DNA of 8,172 nucleotides, from NCBI GenBank assembly GCA_903891395.1, contig CAITEM010000266.1, positions 1 to 8,172 on the forward strand. The letters are read 5' to 3'. Source of the DNA: an uncultured Hyphomicrobiales bacterium (GTDB lineage Bacteria; Pseudomonadota; Alphaproteobacteria; Rhizobiales; Xanthobacteraceae). Below, piece by piece: positions 1-6,121 of this stretch. How positions within the stretch are numbered: the first letter of the stretch is position 1; the number at the start of each line of letters is the position of its first letter. The notes under the pieces were generated by a model, which saw only the letters and a program-made list of their open reading frames with translations, was not told the DNA's origin and did not search any database. Position numbers and translations under genes: made by a program.

Positions 1-305
1 CAGGCGGCGGTGAAGGCGGCCGCGGTGGAGCGGCTGATGCCGGCGTAGCAATGCACCACCATCGGCGCGTTGCGGTCCCATCTTGTGGCGAAATCGATCA
101 GCCGCTCGACATGTTCTTGCGCCGGCACGGTGAGGCCGTCCTGGTGCGCGGCGATGTCATCGACCGCGAGGATGAGGTGGTCTTCTTCGGCAATATGCGC
201 CGGCCGCGCCACCCGGTCGGTGAGCCGCAGCAACGTGACGATATGGCGGGCTTTGGTCTCGTCGACCGTGGCGTAGAGCCGCGCGAGTGAGCAGACGTGA
301 ATCAT
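1..305 (-). CDS. Tyrosine/dual-specificity phosphatase family protein (partial, C-terminus off left edge)
   Basis: Reading leftward from the ATG at 303-305, 101 codons are visible before the window ends. The N-terminus reads MIHVCSLARLYATVDE. Near residues 85-93 there is HCYAGISRS, the cysteine phosphatase P-loop HC-x5-R-S, with nucleophile C86 and phosphate-binding R92. A VDD at 48-50 could supply the general acid aspartate. The family hydrolyses phosphotyrosine or related phosphoesters in the cytoplasm; the substrate cannot be told. It is the last visible gene of the leftward run ygfZ-tag-HD hydrolase, separated from the HD gene by 37 nt. No convincing Shine-Dalgarno is present. The reading frame stays open upstream into the HD gene but offers no better start nearby. 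The family call is firm; the function within the operon is unknown. Confidence 0.85.
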   Translation of the reverse strand, partial: MIHVCSLARLYATVDETKARHIVTLLRLTDRVARPAHIAEEDHLILAVDDIAAHQDGLTVPAQEHVERLIDFATRWDRNAPMVVHCYAGISRSTAAAFTAA

Positions 306-342
306 GACGCTGTCTATGCCGGGCCAATGTGATTGGAAAGTG

Positions 343-957
343 TCAGGTTCTGAGCAATTTTTCGAGCCGCTCCCGGTAAGTCCTTTCGGCCGTGCCCGCC
401 GGCCAGGGCGTCAGATAATCGCGCTCGATGGCGGCGGAGAATTTCGGCGGCTGGCCGAAGAACTTGCGGGCTTCGTCGTCGGCAAAACCGGCCAGCCGCG
501 TGGCCTCGAGATAGGCGGCGGCGCGGTCCGCCGCCTTGATCATGGCGGTCATCGTCTCCGGGATTTTCGCCGGCAGGCCGAAGCGTACGTGAATGGCGGC
601 GAGCAGCCGGTTTTCCACCGCCTTGTAGCTGTCGCCGATCACCGCCTTGAACGGCGAGATCATGTCGCCGACGACGTATTCCGGCGCGTCGTGCAACAAC
701 AGCGCAATGCGGGCGTCACGGTCGAGCCGCGGCGTCTTGGCGCGTGCGACCGCTTCGACCAGCAGCGAATGCTGCGCCACCGAAAAAATATGCGCGCCCT
801 TGGTTTGTCCGTTCCAGCGCGCGACGCGGGCCAGCCCATGCGCGATGTCTTCGACTTCGACGTCGAGCGGCGAGGGGTCGAGCAGATCGAGCCTGCGCCC
901 CGACAACATGCGCTGCCAGGCGCGTTTGCTCTTGCTCGCGGCGGGAGCCTTGGTCAT
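343..957 (-). CDS. HD-domain hydrolase, YfbR-like (probable 5'-deoxynucleotidase / phosphohydrolase)
   Basis: This encodes 204 residues if started at the ATG at 957, which overlaps the tag stop codon in an ATGA junction; a longer start inside tag is unlikely. HD-superfamily metal ligands are visible: H63 in SVAQHS, H89-D90 in ALLLHDAPE, and D144 in KAADRAAAY. R47-W48 precedes them, as in E. coli YfbR where an arginine and tryptophan lie near the nucleotide site. The architecture and spacing match YfbR/HDDC2-like enzymes that remove phosphate from deoxynucleoside 5'-monophosphates, so a nucleotide-pool role is likely but inferred. The first ~25 residues are basic (KSKRAWQR) and probably lie outside the HD core. 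Co-translation with the glycosylase gene suggests shared expression. The HD family is certain; the exact substrate is not. Confidence 0.85.
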   Translation of the reverse strand: MTKAPAASKSKRAWQRMLSGRRLDLLDPSPLDVEVEDIAHGLARVARWNGQTKGAHIFSVAQHSLLVEAVARAKTPRLDRDARIALLLHDAPEYVVGDMISPFKAVIGDSYKAVENRLLAAIHVRFGLPAKIPETMTAMIKAADRAAAYLEATRLAGFADDEARKFFGQPPKFSAAIERDYLTPWPAGTAERTYRERLEKLLRT

Positions 958-1577
958 TTGCGCTTGGCGGGCTTCTTGGCGCCGAGCTTCACGCAGGCGT
1001 CGTGCCGATGGCACGTCACCAGATGATCGTTGACCATGCCGACCGCCTGCATGAAGGCATAGACGATGGTCGGCCCGACGAATTTGAAACCGTGGCTGAG
1101 CAGTTCCTTCGACATTGCTTGCGATATGCCGTCGTTGGTCGGGATCTGCTGGCTGCTGCGGAATTTGTGATCGTGCGGCTTGCCGCCGAGATGCGTCCAC
1201 AGCATCGCGGAAAATCCCGGCCCGCTATCCCTGATCTTGAGAAAGGCCTTTGCCGAATTGACCGCACCCTCGATTTTGGCGCGGTTGCGCACGATGCCGG
1301 CGTCCTGCATCAGCCGCTCGATTTTCTTCGGCGTATAGCGCGCGATCTTTTCCGGATCGAAATCGTCGAAAGCGGCGCGGAAATTGTCGCGCTTGCGCAG
1401 AATGGTGATCCACGACAATCCAGCCTGGAAACCGTCCAGAATCAGTTTTTCATAGAGCGCGCGGTCGTCCCACTCAGGCACACCCCATTCTTCGTCGTGA
1501 TAGGCGACGTATAGCGGGTCGGTCGTTGCCCAGGTGCAACGTTTGATGCCGTCGGTGTGCAATAGGGGACCGCTCAT
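954..1577 (-). CDS. tag: DNA-3-methyladenine glycosylase I (Tag)
   Basis: The protein has 207 residues and aligns along its full length with E. coli TagI, which excises 3-methyladenine from alkylated DNA to start base-excision repair. The zinc-site ligands are all present with the expected spacing: C14, H27 in YVAYHDEEWG, and H185 and C189 in VNDHLVTC. The helix carrying the base-recognition residue reads LILDGFQAGLSW, with D48 where E. coli has Glu38. The segment QDAGIVRNRAKIEG is also characteristic. The C-terminus ends in a lysine-rich tail. The ATG at 1577 overlaps the ygfZ stop by 4 nt (ATGA), and the tag stop overlaps the HD gene start in the same way, so the three are almost certainly translationally coupled. 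This is not the Ada-regulated AlkA type. Confidence 0.95.
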   Translation of the reverse strand: MSGPLLHTDGIKRCTWATTDPLYVAYHDEEWGVPEWDDRALYEKLILDGFQAGLSWITILRKRDNFRAAFDDFDPEKIARYTPKKIERLMQDAGIVRNRAKIEGAVNSAKAFLKIRDSGPGFSAMLWTHLGGKPHDHKFRSSQQIPTNDGISQAMSKELLSHGFKFVGPTIVYAFMQAVGMVNDHLVTCHRHDACVKLGAKKPAKRK

Positions 1578-2485
1578 GACGCCGCCTTAGTTTCGCCGGG
1601 CCATGCGAAAGTTGCCCAGTCGGGCTTCACCAGATGAATTTCGACATTACCGGCGGCGAGCGGCGTTGCGCTCGCGAGCGCGTCGGCGACGCGGTCGAGC
1701 CGCAGCAGCGCCAGACCACGGCCGTCATGCGCTGAGCCCATCATGCCGACCGGCTTGTCGCCCGCCGTCACCGGCAGGCCCGCCACCGGCGCGACGTCGA
1801 ACACGATCGGCACCACGCGATTGCGCGCGCTGTTGCGATGTTCGACCCGCGACACGACTTCCTGGCCGATGTAACAGCCTTTGCCGAAATCAACGCCACT
1901 GAGTTGATCCATATCGGCTTCGTGCGGATAGGTGTCGCCATAGATAAAGTCGTTGCCGCCGCGCGGCACTCCGAGGTCGATGCGGTGCGCGTCGTAGATG
2001 TCGTCCGCGACCAGGCTGGCGCCGAGATCGGCGGCGGCTTCCGCCACTTGCTGCGGCGGCAGCATGACGCGGACGCCGAGCGTCGGCAGCCGTGGATCGG
2101 CGTAGCTAAGGCCGTAGTCGCTCGCGGCAGGTTCGCCTCCCCAGACCGCCATGTCGCCACGCGCGTCCGTCAGGTCCTCGATCGTCACCTTGGCGCGGAG
2201 TTTGTAGAACTTAAGTTTTTCCGCCAGCATTGGCGCCAGTGCGCGGGGGCAGTCGAGAAAGAACCCGCCGCCGTCCTCGCCCGGGGCTTCAGTGATGAGG
2301 AAATCGACGACGATTTTGCCCTGCGGCGTCAGCAAAGCGGCGAATTGGGCCGCGCCCGGCGCCACTTTGCCGATATCGTTGGTGGCGAGCCCATTGAGGA
2401 AGTGCCGGGCGTCGTCGCCGGCGACCTTGACGACGCCCCGTTCGGGAAGCAGCGCGGCCTGCATGTGAATTGGTTGGGCATTCAT
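1574..2485 (-). CDS. ygfZ: Folate-binding protein YgfZ (GcvT-like, Fe-S cluster maintenance)
   Basis: With the ATG at 2485 the product is 303 residues. The family signature KGCYIGQE is at residues 202-209 with conserved C204. The N-terminal GcvT-like fold includes ARHFLNGLATND at 26-37, and YKLRAKVTIED lies at 94-104. YgfZ/IBA57 proteins bind tetrahydrofolate and help build or repair [4Fe-4S] clusters in enzymes such as MiaB. The start at 2485 is preceded by an AAGAGA-like ribosome site about 7 nt upstream. A longer in-frame start at 2560 would leave only 16 nt to the divergent gene and adds a non-conserved extension; a shorter start at 2464 is possible. It is the first gene of the leftward operon, and its TGA overlaps the tag ATG. 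Confidence 0.93.
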   Translation of the reverse strand: MNAQPIHMQAALLPERGVVKVAGDDARHFLNGLATNDIGKVAPGAAQFAALLTPQGKIVVDFLITEAPGEDGGGFFLDCPRALAPMLAEKLKFYKLRAKVTIEDLTDARGDMAVWGGEPAASDYGLSYADPRLPTLGVRVMLPPQQVAEAAADLGASLVADDIYDAHRIDLGVPRGGNDFIYGDTYPHEADMDQLSGVDFGKGCYIGQEVVSRVEHRNSARNRVVPIVFDVAPVAGLPVTAGDKPVGMMGSAHDGRGLALLRLDRVADALASATPLAAGNVEIHLVKPDWATFAWPGETKAAS

Positions 2486-2576
2486 AGCTAGTCTCTTGCC
2501 AGAACTCGCGGCGAAACGTAAGCGCTGTCCGGAAAGCCTCAAGGCCCCATTCGAGCCCATTTAGAGCCGCTTTAAC

Positions 2577-3914
2577 ATGGCTGAGACCTACGATTTGATC
2601 CTCAAAAGCGGCACGGTCGTCAACCAGGACGGCGAGGGCGCGCGCGATCTCGGCATCCGTGACGGCCGCTTTGCCGCCATCGGCGATCTGTCGCGGGCGT
2701 CCGCTGGCGAAATGATCGACTGCAAAGGCCTACATCTGCTTCCCGGCGTCATCGACACTCACACCCATATGCGCGAGCCGGGCCTCACGCATAAGGAGGA
2801 TCTGGAGAGCGGTTCTCGGGGCGCCGTGCTCGGCGGCGTCACCGCCGTGTTCGAAATGCCGAACACCGATCCGCCGACCATCGACGCCGCGGCGATTGCC
2901 GACAAGGTCAGGCGCGGCCACCACCGCATGCATTGCGACTTTGCGTTCTACGTCGGCGCGACGCGCGAGAACACCAAGGATCTCGGCGAACTGGAAATGC
3001 TGCCGGGCGTCGCCGGCGTCAAAGTGTTCATGGGATCGTCGACCGGCTCGTTGCTGATCGAAGACGACGAGGGCGTGCGCAATGTGCTCAAGGCGATCCG
3101 CCGCCGCGCCGCGTTCCATTCCGAAGACGAGTACCGCTTGCGTGACCGCATGGGCGAGCGCATCGACGGCGATCCGCGCTCGCATCCGATCTGGCGCGAC
3201 GCCACGGCGGCCCTGATGTGTACGCAACGGCTGATCGCACTGGCGCACGAGACCGGCAAGCGTGTCCATGTGCTGCACGTCACCAGCCGCGACGAAATGG
3301 AGTTCCTGGCCGGCCACAAGGACGTCGCTTCCGCCGAGTGCACGCCGCATCATCTGACGATGGCCGCGCCCGAGGCTTATGAGAAACACGGCGTCTATGC
3401 CCAGATCAATCCGCCGATCCGCGACGCTTCCCATCGCGAAGGACTGTGGCGCGGCATCGCCCAGGGCGTGGTGGATACGTTGGGTTCGGATCACTCGCCG
3501 CATACCCGCGAAGAAAAATCGCAGCCTTATCCGAAATCCCACTCCGGTATCACCGGGGTGCAGACTTATGTTCCGATCATGCTCGACCATGTGAACGCCG
3601 GGCGCTTGAGTCTGCAGCGCTTTGTCGATCTGTCCAGCGCCGGCCCGGCGCGCATCTTCGGCATGGCGAACAAGGGCCGCATTGCGGTGGGCTATGACGC
3701 CGACGTGACCGCAGTCGATCTCAAGCGCCGTGAAACCATCACTAACAGTTGGATCGCCTCGCGCGCCGGCTGGACGACTTATGACGGCGTTACCGTTACA
3801 GGCTGGCCGGTCGGCACGCTGGTGCGCGGGCACAAGGCGATGTGGGATGGCAAACTTGTTGCAACAGGGCAGGGCGAGCCGGTAAGGTTCCTCGAAGCAC
3901 TGGGGAACTTTTGA
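2577..3914 (+). CDS. pyrC: Dihydroorotase-like cyclic amidohydrolase (type I)
   Basis: This 445-residue member of the COG0044 amidohydrolases has a binuclear metal site that can be traced: the HxH motif at H62/H64 in DTHTHMREPG, carboxylatable K149 in GVKVFMGSS, H181 in AFHSEDE, H234 in VLHVTS, and D305 in LGSDHSPH. R66 and N279 are placed as in dihydroorotases that bind the substrate carboxylate. The expected reaction is interconversion of carbamoyl-aspartate and dihydroorotate in pyrimidine synthesis. However, pyrB is not adjacent, and type I relatives also include hydantoinases, allantoinases and catalytically silent copies. All ligands are present here, so an active enzyme is expected. 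The ATG at 2577 starts a conserved MAETYDLILKSG; the upstream SD is weak (AGAG). The gene is divergent from ygfZ. Confidence 0.88.
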   Translation: MAETYDLILKSGTVVNQDGEGARDLGIRDGRFAAIGDLSRASAGEMIDCKGLHLLPGVIDTHTHMREPGLTHKEDLESGSRGAVLGGVTAVFEMPNTDPPTIDAAAIADKVRRGHHRMHCDFAFYVGATRENTKDLGELEMLPGVAGVKVFMGSSTGSLLIEDDEGVRNVLKAIRRRAAFHSEDEYRLRDRMGERIDGDPRSHPIWRDATAALMCTQRLIALAHETGKRVHVLHVTSRDEMEFLAGHKDVASAECTPHHLTMAAPEAYEKHGVYAQINPPIRDASHREGLWRGIAQGVVDTLGSDHSPHTREEKSQPYPKSHSGITGVQTYVPIMLDHVNAGRLSLQRFVDLSSAGPARIFGMANKGRIAVGYDADVTAVDLKRRETITNSWIASRAGWTTYDGVTVTGWPVGTLVRGHKAMWDGKLVATGQGEPVRFLEALGNF

Positions 3915-4057
3915 TCGGTTCCACCCTGGAGTTGTCCCCAAGCTTGTCACGCAAGTCTGCTCTGTAGAATTGCAAACCTCACGCGACCGTCTATCAACGG
4001 TAACTGAGCACCCCTGCTGCGGTCGATCTTTACCGGGCGAGGGGTCGAGTAGGATGG
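3915..4057. other. 143-nt intergenic gap; weak promoter candidate only
   Basis: This gap separates the dihydroorotase-like gene from the response regulator on the same strand. No small ORF or strong terminator is visible; a 5-bp GGAAC/GTTCC pairing at 3904-3922 spans the stop codon but has no T-run. A possible promoter is TTGTCA at 3944-3949 with TAGAAT at 3965-3970, spacing 15 nt, which is shorter than ideal. The gap suggests the response regulator is transcribed on its own, but the promoter call is weak. Confidence 0.25.
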
Positions 4058-4813
4058 ATGGCTGGGGGCTCCGTTTCGATTCGGATCTTGGTGATCGCGG
4101 CTGCGCTGCCGGATCATTACCTGTGGCGTGACGCCGCCGCGAAGGCCGCTGTGCCGATCGACCTGGAAATTCTTGAAGTCGCGCCGGCCGCGTCCTTGCT
4201 CGCCAGAACGCGCGCGGATATCTGTCTGCTGGACGCAGAATTGTCTGACGCGCAAAAGGCAATCCTGATCAAAGCGGCGCGCACGGCCCACGCGTCGACG
4301 TTGATTTTCGTCATCGGTCCGAAGGATTCGCCGAGGCCGCCGGGCGTCGATGGACTGTTGTTGAAACCGGAAGACCAAGGCCAAGCCGACAAGCAACTTG
4401 AGTTGTGCGTCCGAGCCAGGATCCCGACCCGCGTTCTGATTGTCGATGATTCCAGCACCATGCGCAGCATCGTGCGCAAGATCCTGCAGGCCAGCCATTT
4501 CGCCTTTGAGATTCACGATGCGACCGAAGGCAATGCCGCGCTCGAACTTGTGCGCAACAAGAAATTCGGAATTATTTTCCTCGATTACAACATGCCCGGC
4601 CTGAACGGCTTCGAGACCTTGTCGGAAATCAAGCGTCTCAATCCCGCGGTGGCGGTGGTGATGATGACATCGACGCTGGATGCCGGTTTGGCCGGCCGCG
4701 CGAAGGCCGCCGGCGCGCTCGCGTTTCTCAAGAAGCCGTTTTATCCGGCCGACATCGACGAGACGCTGGAGCGTTATTACGGATTGAACAACGCGCAGCA
4801 GATCTACGTCTGA
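4058..4813 (+). CDS. Response regulator with degenerate N-terminal receiver and intact C-terminal receiver domain
   Basis: The C-terminal half (residues ~124-245) is a canonical receiver: acidic pair D130-D131 in VLIVDDSSTMR, phosphorylatable D176 in IIFLDYNMPGLNG, switch T204 in MMTST, and K226 in LKKPF. The N-terminal half (~6-118) follows the same fold pattern: strand RILVIAAA without the acidic pair, ICLLDAEL with D59 at the phospho-site position, and GLLLKPED with K103-P104. It therefore looks like a pseudo-receiver. There is no DNA-binding, GGDEF or other output domain and no adjacent histidine kinase, so it probably works through protein-protein contact in a phosphorelay or motility/cell-cycle circuit; this is inference. 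The chosen ATG has a nearby AGGA; the ATG 4 nt upstream is in another frame. The gene ends 9 nt from a converging gene. Confidence 0.87.
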   Translation: MAGGSVSIRILVIAAALPDHYLWRDAAAKAAVPIDLEILEVAPAASLLARTRADICLLDAELSDAQKAILIKAARTAHASTLIFVIGPKDSPRPPGVDGLLLKPEDQGQADKQLELCVRARIPTRVLIVDDSSTMRSIVRKILQASHFAFEIHDATEGNAALELVRNKKFGIIFLDYNMPGLNGFETLSEIKRLNPAVAVVMMTSTLDAGLAGRAKAAGALAFLKKPFYPADIDETLERYYGLNNAQQIYV

Positions 4814-4822
4814 CGGACGCGG

Positions 4823-5092
4823 CTATTGGCGCTTCTGCTGCTCGAGGGAAAATTCGCCGTTGCGGATGCGCGATCCCAGGCCTTCGGTGAAGGTTGCCGC
4901 GGCTTCTTCGCCGTAGGTGGTGACGAATTCGGCGAGCGCCGCGAACAGGCCGGCCTGCGCCAGGCAGTCGCCGTCGATGCCGTCGAGCTTGGCCTCGGCC
5001 CATGCCTCATGCAGATAGCCCAAGGCCACGCGCTTCTGCTCGTGATCCGGAACCGGCTCGCGCGTATGGGTGGATCGGCTCGCTGTCGTCAT
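4823..5092 (-). CDS. Small conserved-looking hypothetical protein (89 aa)
   Basis: I do not recognise a named family. Starting at the ATG at 5092 gives 89 residues; AAGG lies 5 nt upstream. An in-frame GTG at 5098 would overlap that ribosome site, so ATG is preferred. The protein is acidic and predicted mainly helical, with a core reading YLHEAWAEAKLDGIDGDCL and LAEFVTTYGEEAAATF, no signal peptide and no membrane segment. The N-terminal ~20 residues are polar and probably disordered; the end is EQQKRQ. Coding quality is good and the stop lies 9 nt from the convergent response-regulator stop. It follows the TIGR02301-like gene on the same strand after about 120 nt, so it may have its own promoter. 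A soluble cytoplasmic protein is likely; function unknown. Confidence 0.7.
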   Translation of the reverse strand: MTTASRSTHTREPVPDHEQKRVALGYLHEAWAEAKLDGIDGDCLAQAGLFAALAEFVTTYGEEAAATFTEGLGSRIRNGEFSLEQQKRQ

Positions 5093-5138
5093 TGTCACCT
5101 TCGTCCCCGGGCGCCCACCGATGGACGCCAGTCCTTAA

Positions 5139-5186
5139 GTCCCGATAGCGACGTTAGCATGCGCGCGGCGCGCACCAAGCCGGGAC
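5139..5186 (-). repeat. Nested inverted repeat in intergenic region
   Basis: Between the TIGR02301-like gene and the small hypothetical gene, outer arms GTCCCG (5139-5144) and CGGGAC (5181-5186) enclose a GC-rich hairpin, TGCGCG-CGG-CGCGCA (5160-5174). In RNA from the minus strand this could fold as a two-level stem ahead of the 89-aa gene. No T-run follows, so it is not a standard intrinsic terminator. It could be a leader structure, an attenuator or chance in GC-rich DNA. Confidence 0.3.
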
Positions 5187-5213
5187 GTAAAGGAAAGGTT
5201 AATAACGGTGATT

Positions 5214-5588
5214 CTAGTTGGCGTATCTAGCCGTGATTTCACGAGCTATTTTGGCGCCTTCGTCAAGATAACGGCGAATCGCGATATTGGCGGCCGGCGT
5301 GCACGTACGATAAGTCTGTTGAAAACCCCGGTAACCACGATTGAAGCTGGCCACGATCAGCTTGCGCCGGTCGCCATTGGGCGCTTCGGCGTCGATCAGG
5401 CTCTGCATCTCGTTGCGCCATTTCTGGCCTTCGTTGGGTCCGCAGACGCCACGCAGATATTGCAGCGAACCGAGAATTTCGGCGAGCCGTTGCAGGTCGG
5501 TGTCGAACGGCGCCGCGTCGCCTTCCGCCGCGCGCACCGGCAGCGTCAGGCAGAGCAGGATCGAAGCGATGGCAATGAACGTCTTCAC
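5214..5588 (-). CDS. Secreted TIGR02301-like conserved protein
   Basis: The protein has 124 residues and begins at a GTG (5586-5588). Residues 1-20 form a clear Sec signal peptide: MK, then the hydrophobic run IAIASILLCLTLP, and a likely cleavage site VRA|AEG. The mature part matches, from memory, the alphaproteobacterial family TIGR02301: LAEILGSLQYLRGVCG, W57-R58, M61, FNRGYRGFQQTY, then a helical tail. Two cysteines (C49 and C96) in the exported part could form a disulfide. The family has no known function; a periplasmic location is predicted. It lies 66 nt downstream of the Nudix gene and is probably in the same leftward unit. The start codon is supported by the signal peptide reading in frame immediately after it; the SD is weak. 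Confidence 0.82.
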   Translation of the reverse strand: MKTFIAIASILLCLTLPVRAAEGDAAPFDTDLQRLAEILGSLQYLRGVCGPNEGQKWRNEMQSLIDAEAPNGDRRKLIVASFNRGYRGFQQTYRTCTPAANIAIRRYLDEGAKIAREITARYAN

Positions 5589-5654
5589 GGATTTTGGTCC
5601 AGCCTGGTCCTGCTTGATATGCCCGCGCTGTACGGCAATCGCAAGGCAGTCCGC

Positions 5655-6095
5655 TCAGGCCTTCGCCAGCAGCGCTTGTGCGGCCGTGACGATTTCGGCC
5701 AGGCCATCGGTGGTACGCAGGCCGGCGATCTCGGACGGATCGAGCCAGCGGGCGTCGTCAAGTTCCTCGTTCAGCACGGGCTCGCCCGAGATCCAGCGCG
5801 CCGCGAAGCACATGATGACGAAGTGGCGTTCGACGCGGCCTTGCGAGTCGCGCATCACCGCTTCGCGATGCCCGGCCAGCGACAGCACCTCGATCTCCAG
5901 CGCGGTTTCCTCGCGCACCTCGCGCGCCGCCGCTTCGCTCAAAAGTTCGCCGGCTTCGACGACGCCGCCGGGCATGGTGTAGAGATTGAACGCCGGCTTG
6001 CGCGCGCGGCGCACGACCAGCACTTTGCCGTCGCGAAAGATCGCGGCGCTGACGGCGAGAAACGGGCGCGTCGGATACGTTCGAATATCGTTCAT
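5655..6095 (-). CDS. Nudix hydrolase (ADP-ribose pyrophosphatase-like)
   Basis: This 146-residue protein consists of one Nudix domain. The Nudix box runs from G44 to L66: G44-x5-E50-x7-R58-E59-V60-R61-E62-E63-T64-A65-L66, with alanine in place of the last glycine, a common variant; E62 and E63 bind the catalytic metal. MPGG at 41-44 precedes it. The family hydrolyses nucleoside diphosphates linked to another moiety (ADP-ribose, NADH, oxidised nucleotides); the substrate is not predictable here. No signal peptide is present, so it acts in the cytoplasm. It starts at the ATG at 6095, 26 nt after the stop of the uncharacterised gene upstream, suggesting co-transcription. It could contribute to nucleotide-pool cleansing. 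Confidence 0.92.
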   Translation of the reverse strand: MNDIRTYPTRPFLAVSAAIFRDGKVLVVRRARKPAFNLYTMPGGVVEAGELLSEAAAREVREETALEIEVLSLAGHREAVMRDSQGRVERHFVIMCFAARWISGEPVLNEELDDARWLDPSEIAGLRTTDGLAEIVTAAQALLAKA

Positions 6096-6121
6096 GGATC
6101 GTCTTTAGTTTCGAGATCGCG

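Noticed and set aside
304..1026. 240-codon plus-strand frame over the HD hydrolase gene
   Set aside because: It is antisense to a gene with a clear HD motif and has no recognisable features.
3904..3922. GGAAC/GTTCC inverted repeat spanning the dihydroorotase stop, considered as a terminator
   Set aside because: Only five base pairs, overlapping the coding end, and no following T-run.
2730..4262. 510-codon open frame on the minus strand across the dihydroorotase gene and its downstream gap
   Set aside because: It is antisense to a gene with complete catalytic motifs, its translation is arginine/histidine-rich without recognisable domains, and it runs through two unrelated loci. It is a GC-rich shadow frame.
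5188..5202. TAAA-N7-TTAA, a third possible CtrA-like site
   Set aside because: It has a mismatch in the core, sits near the 3' end of the TIGR02301-like gene, and faces no plus-strand gene; best explained by an A/T-rich intergenic patch.
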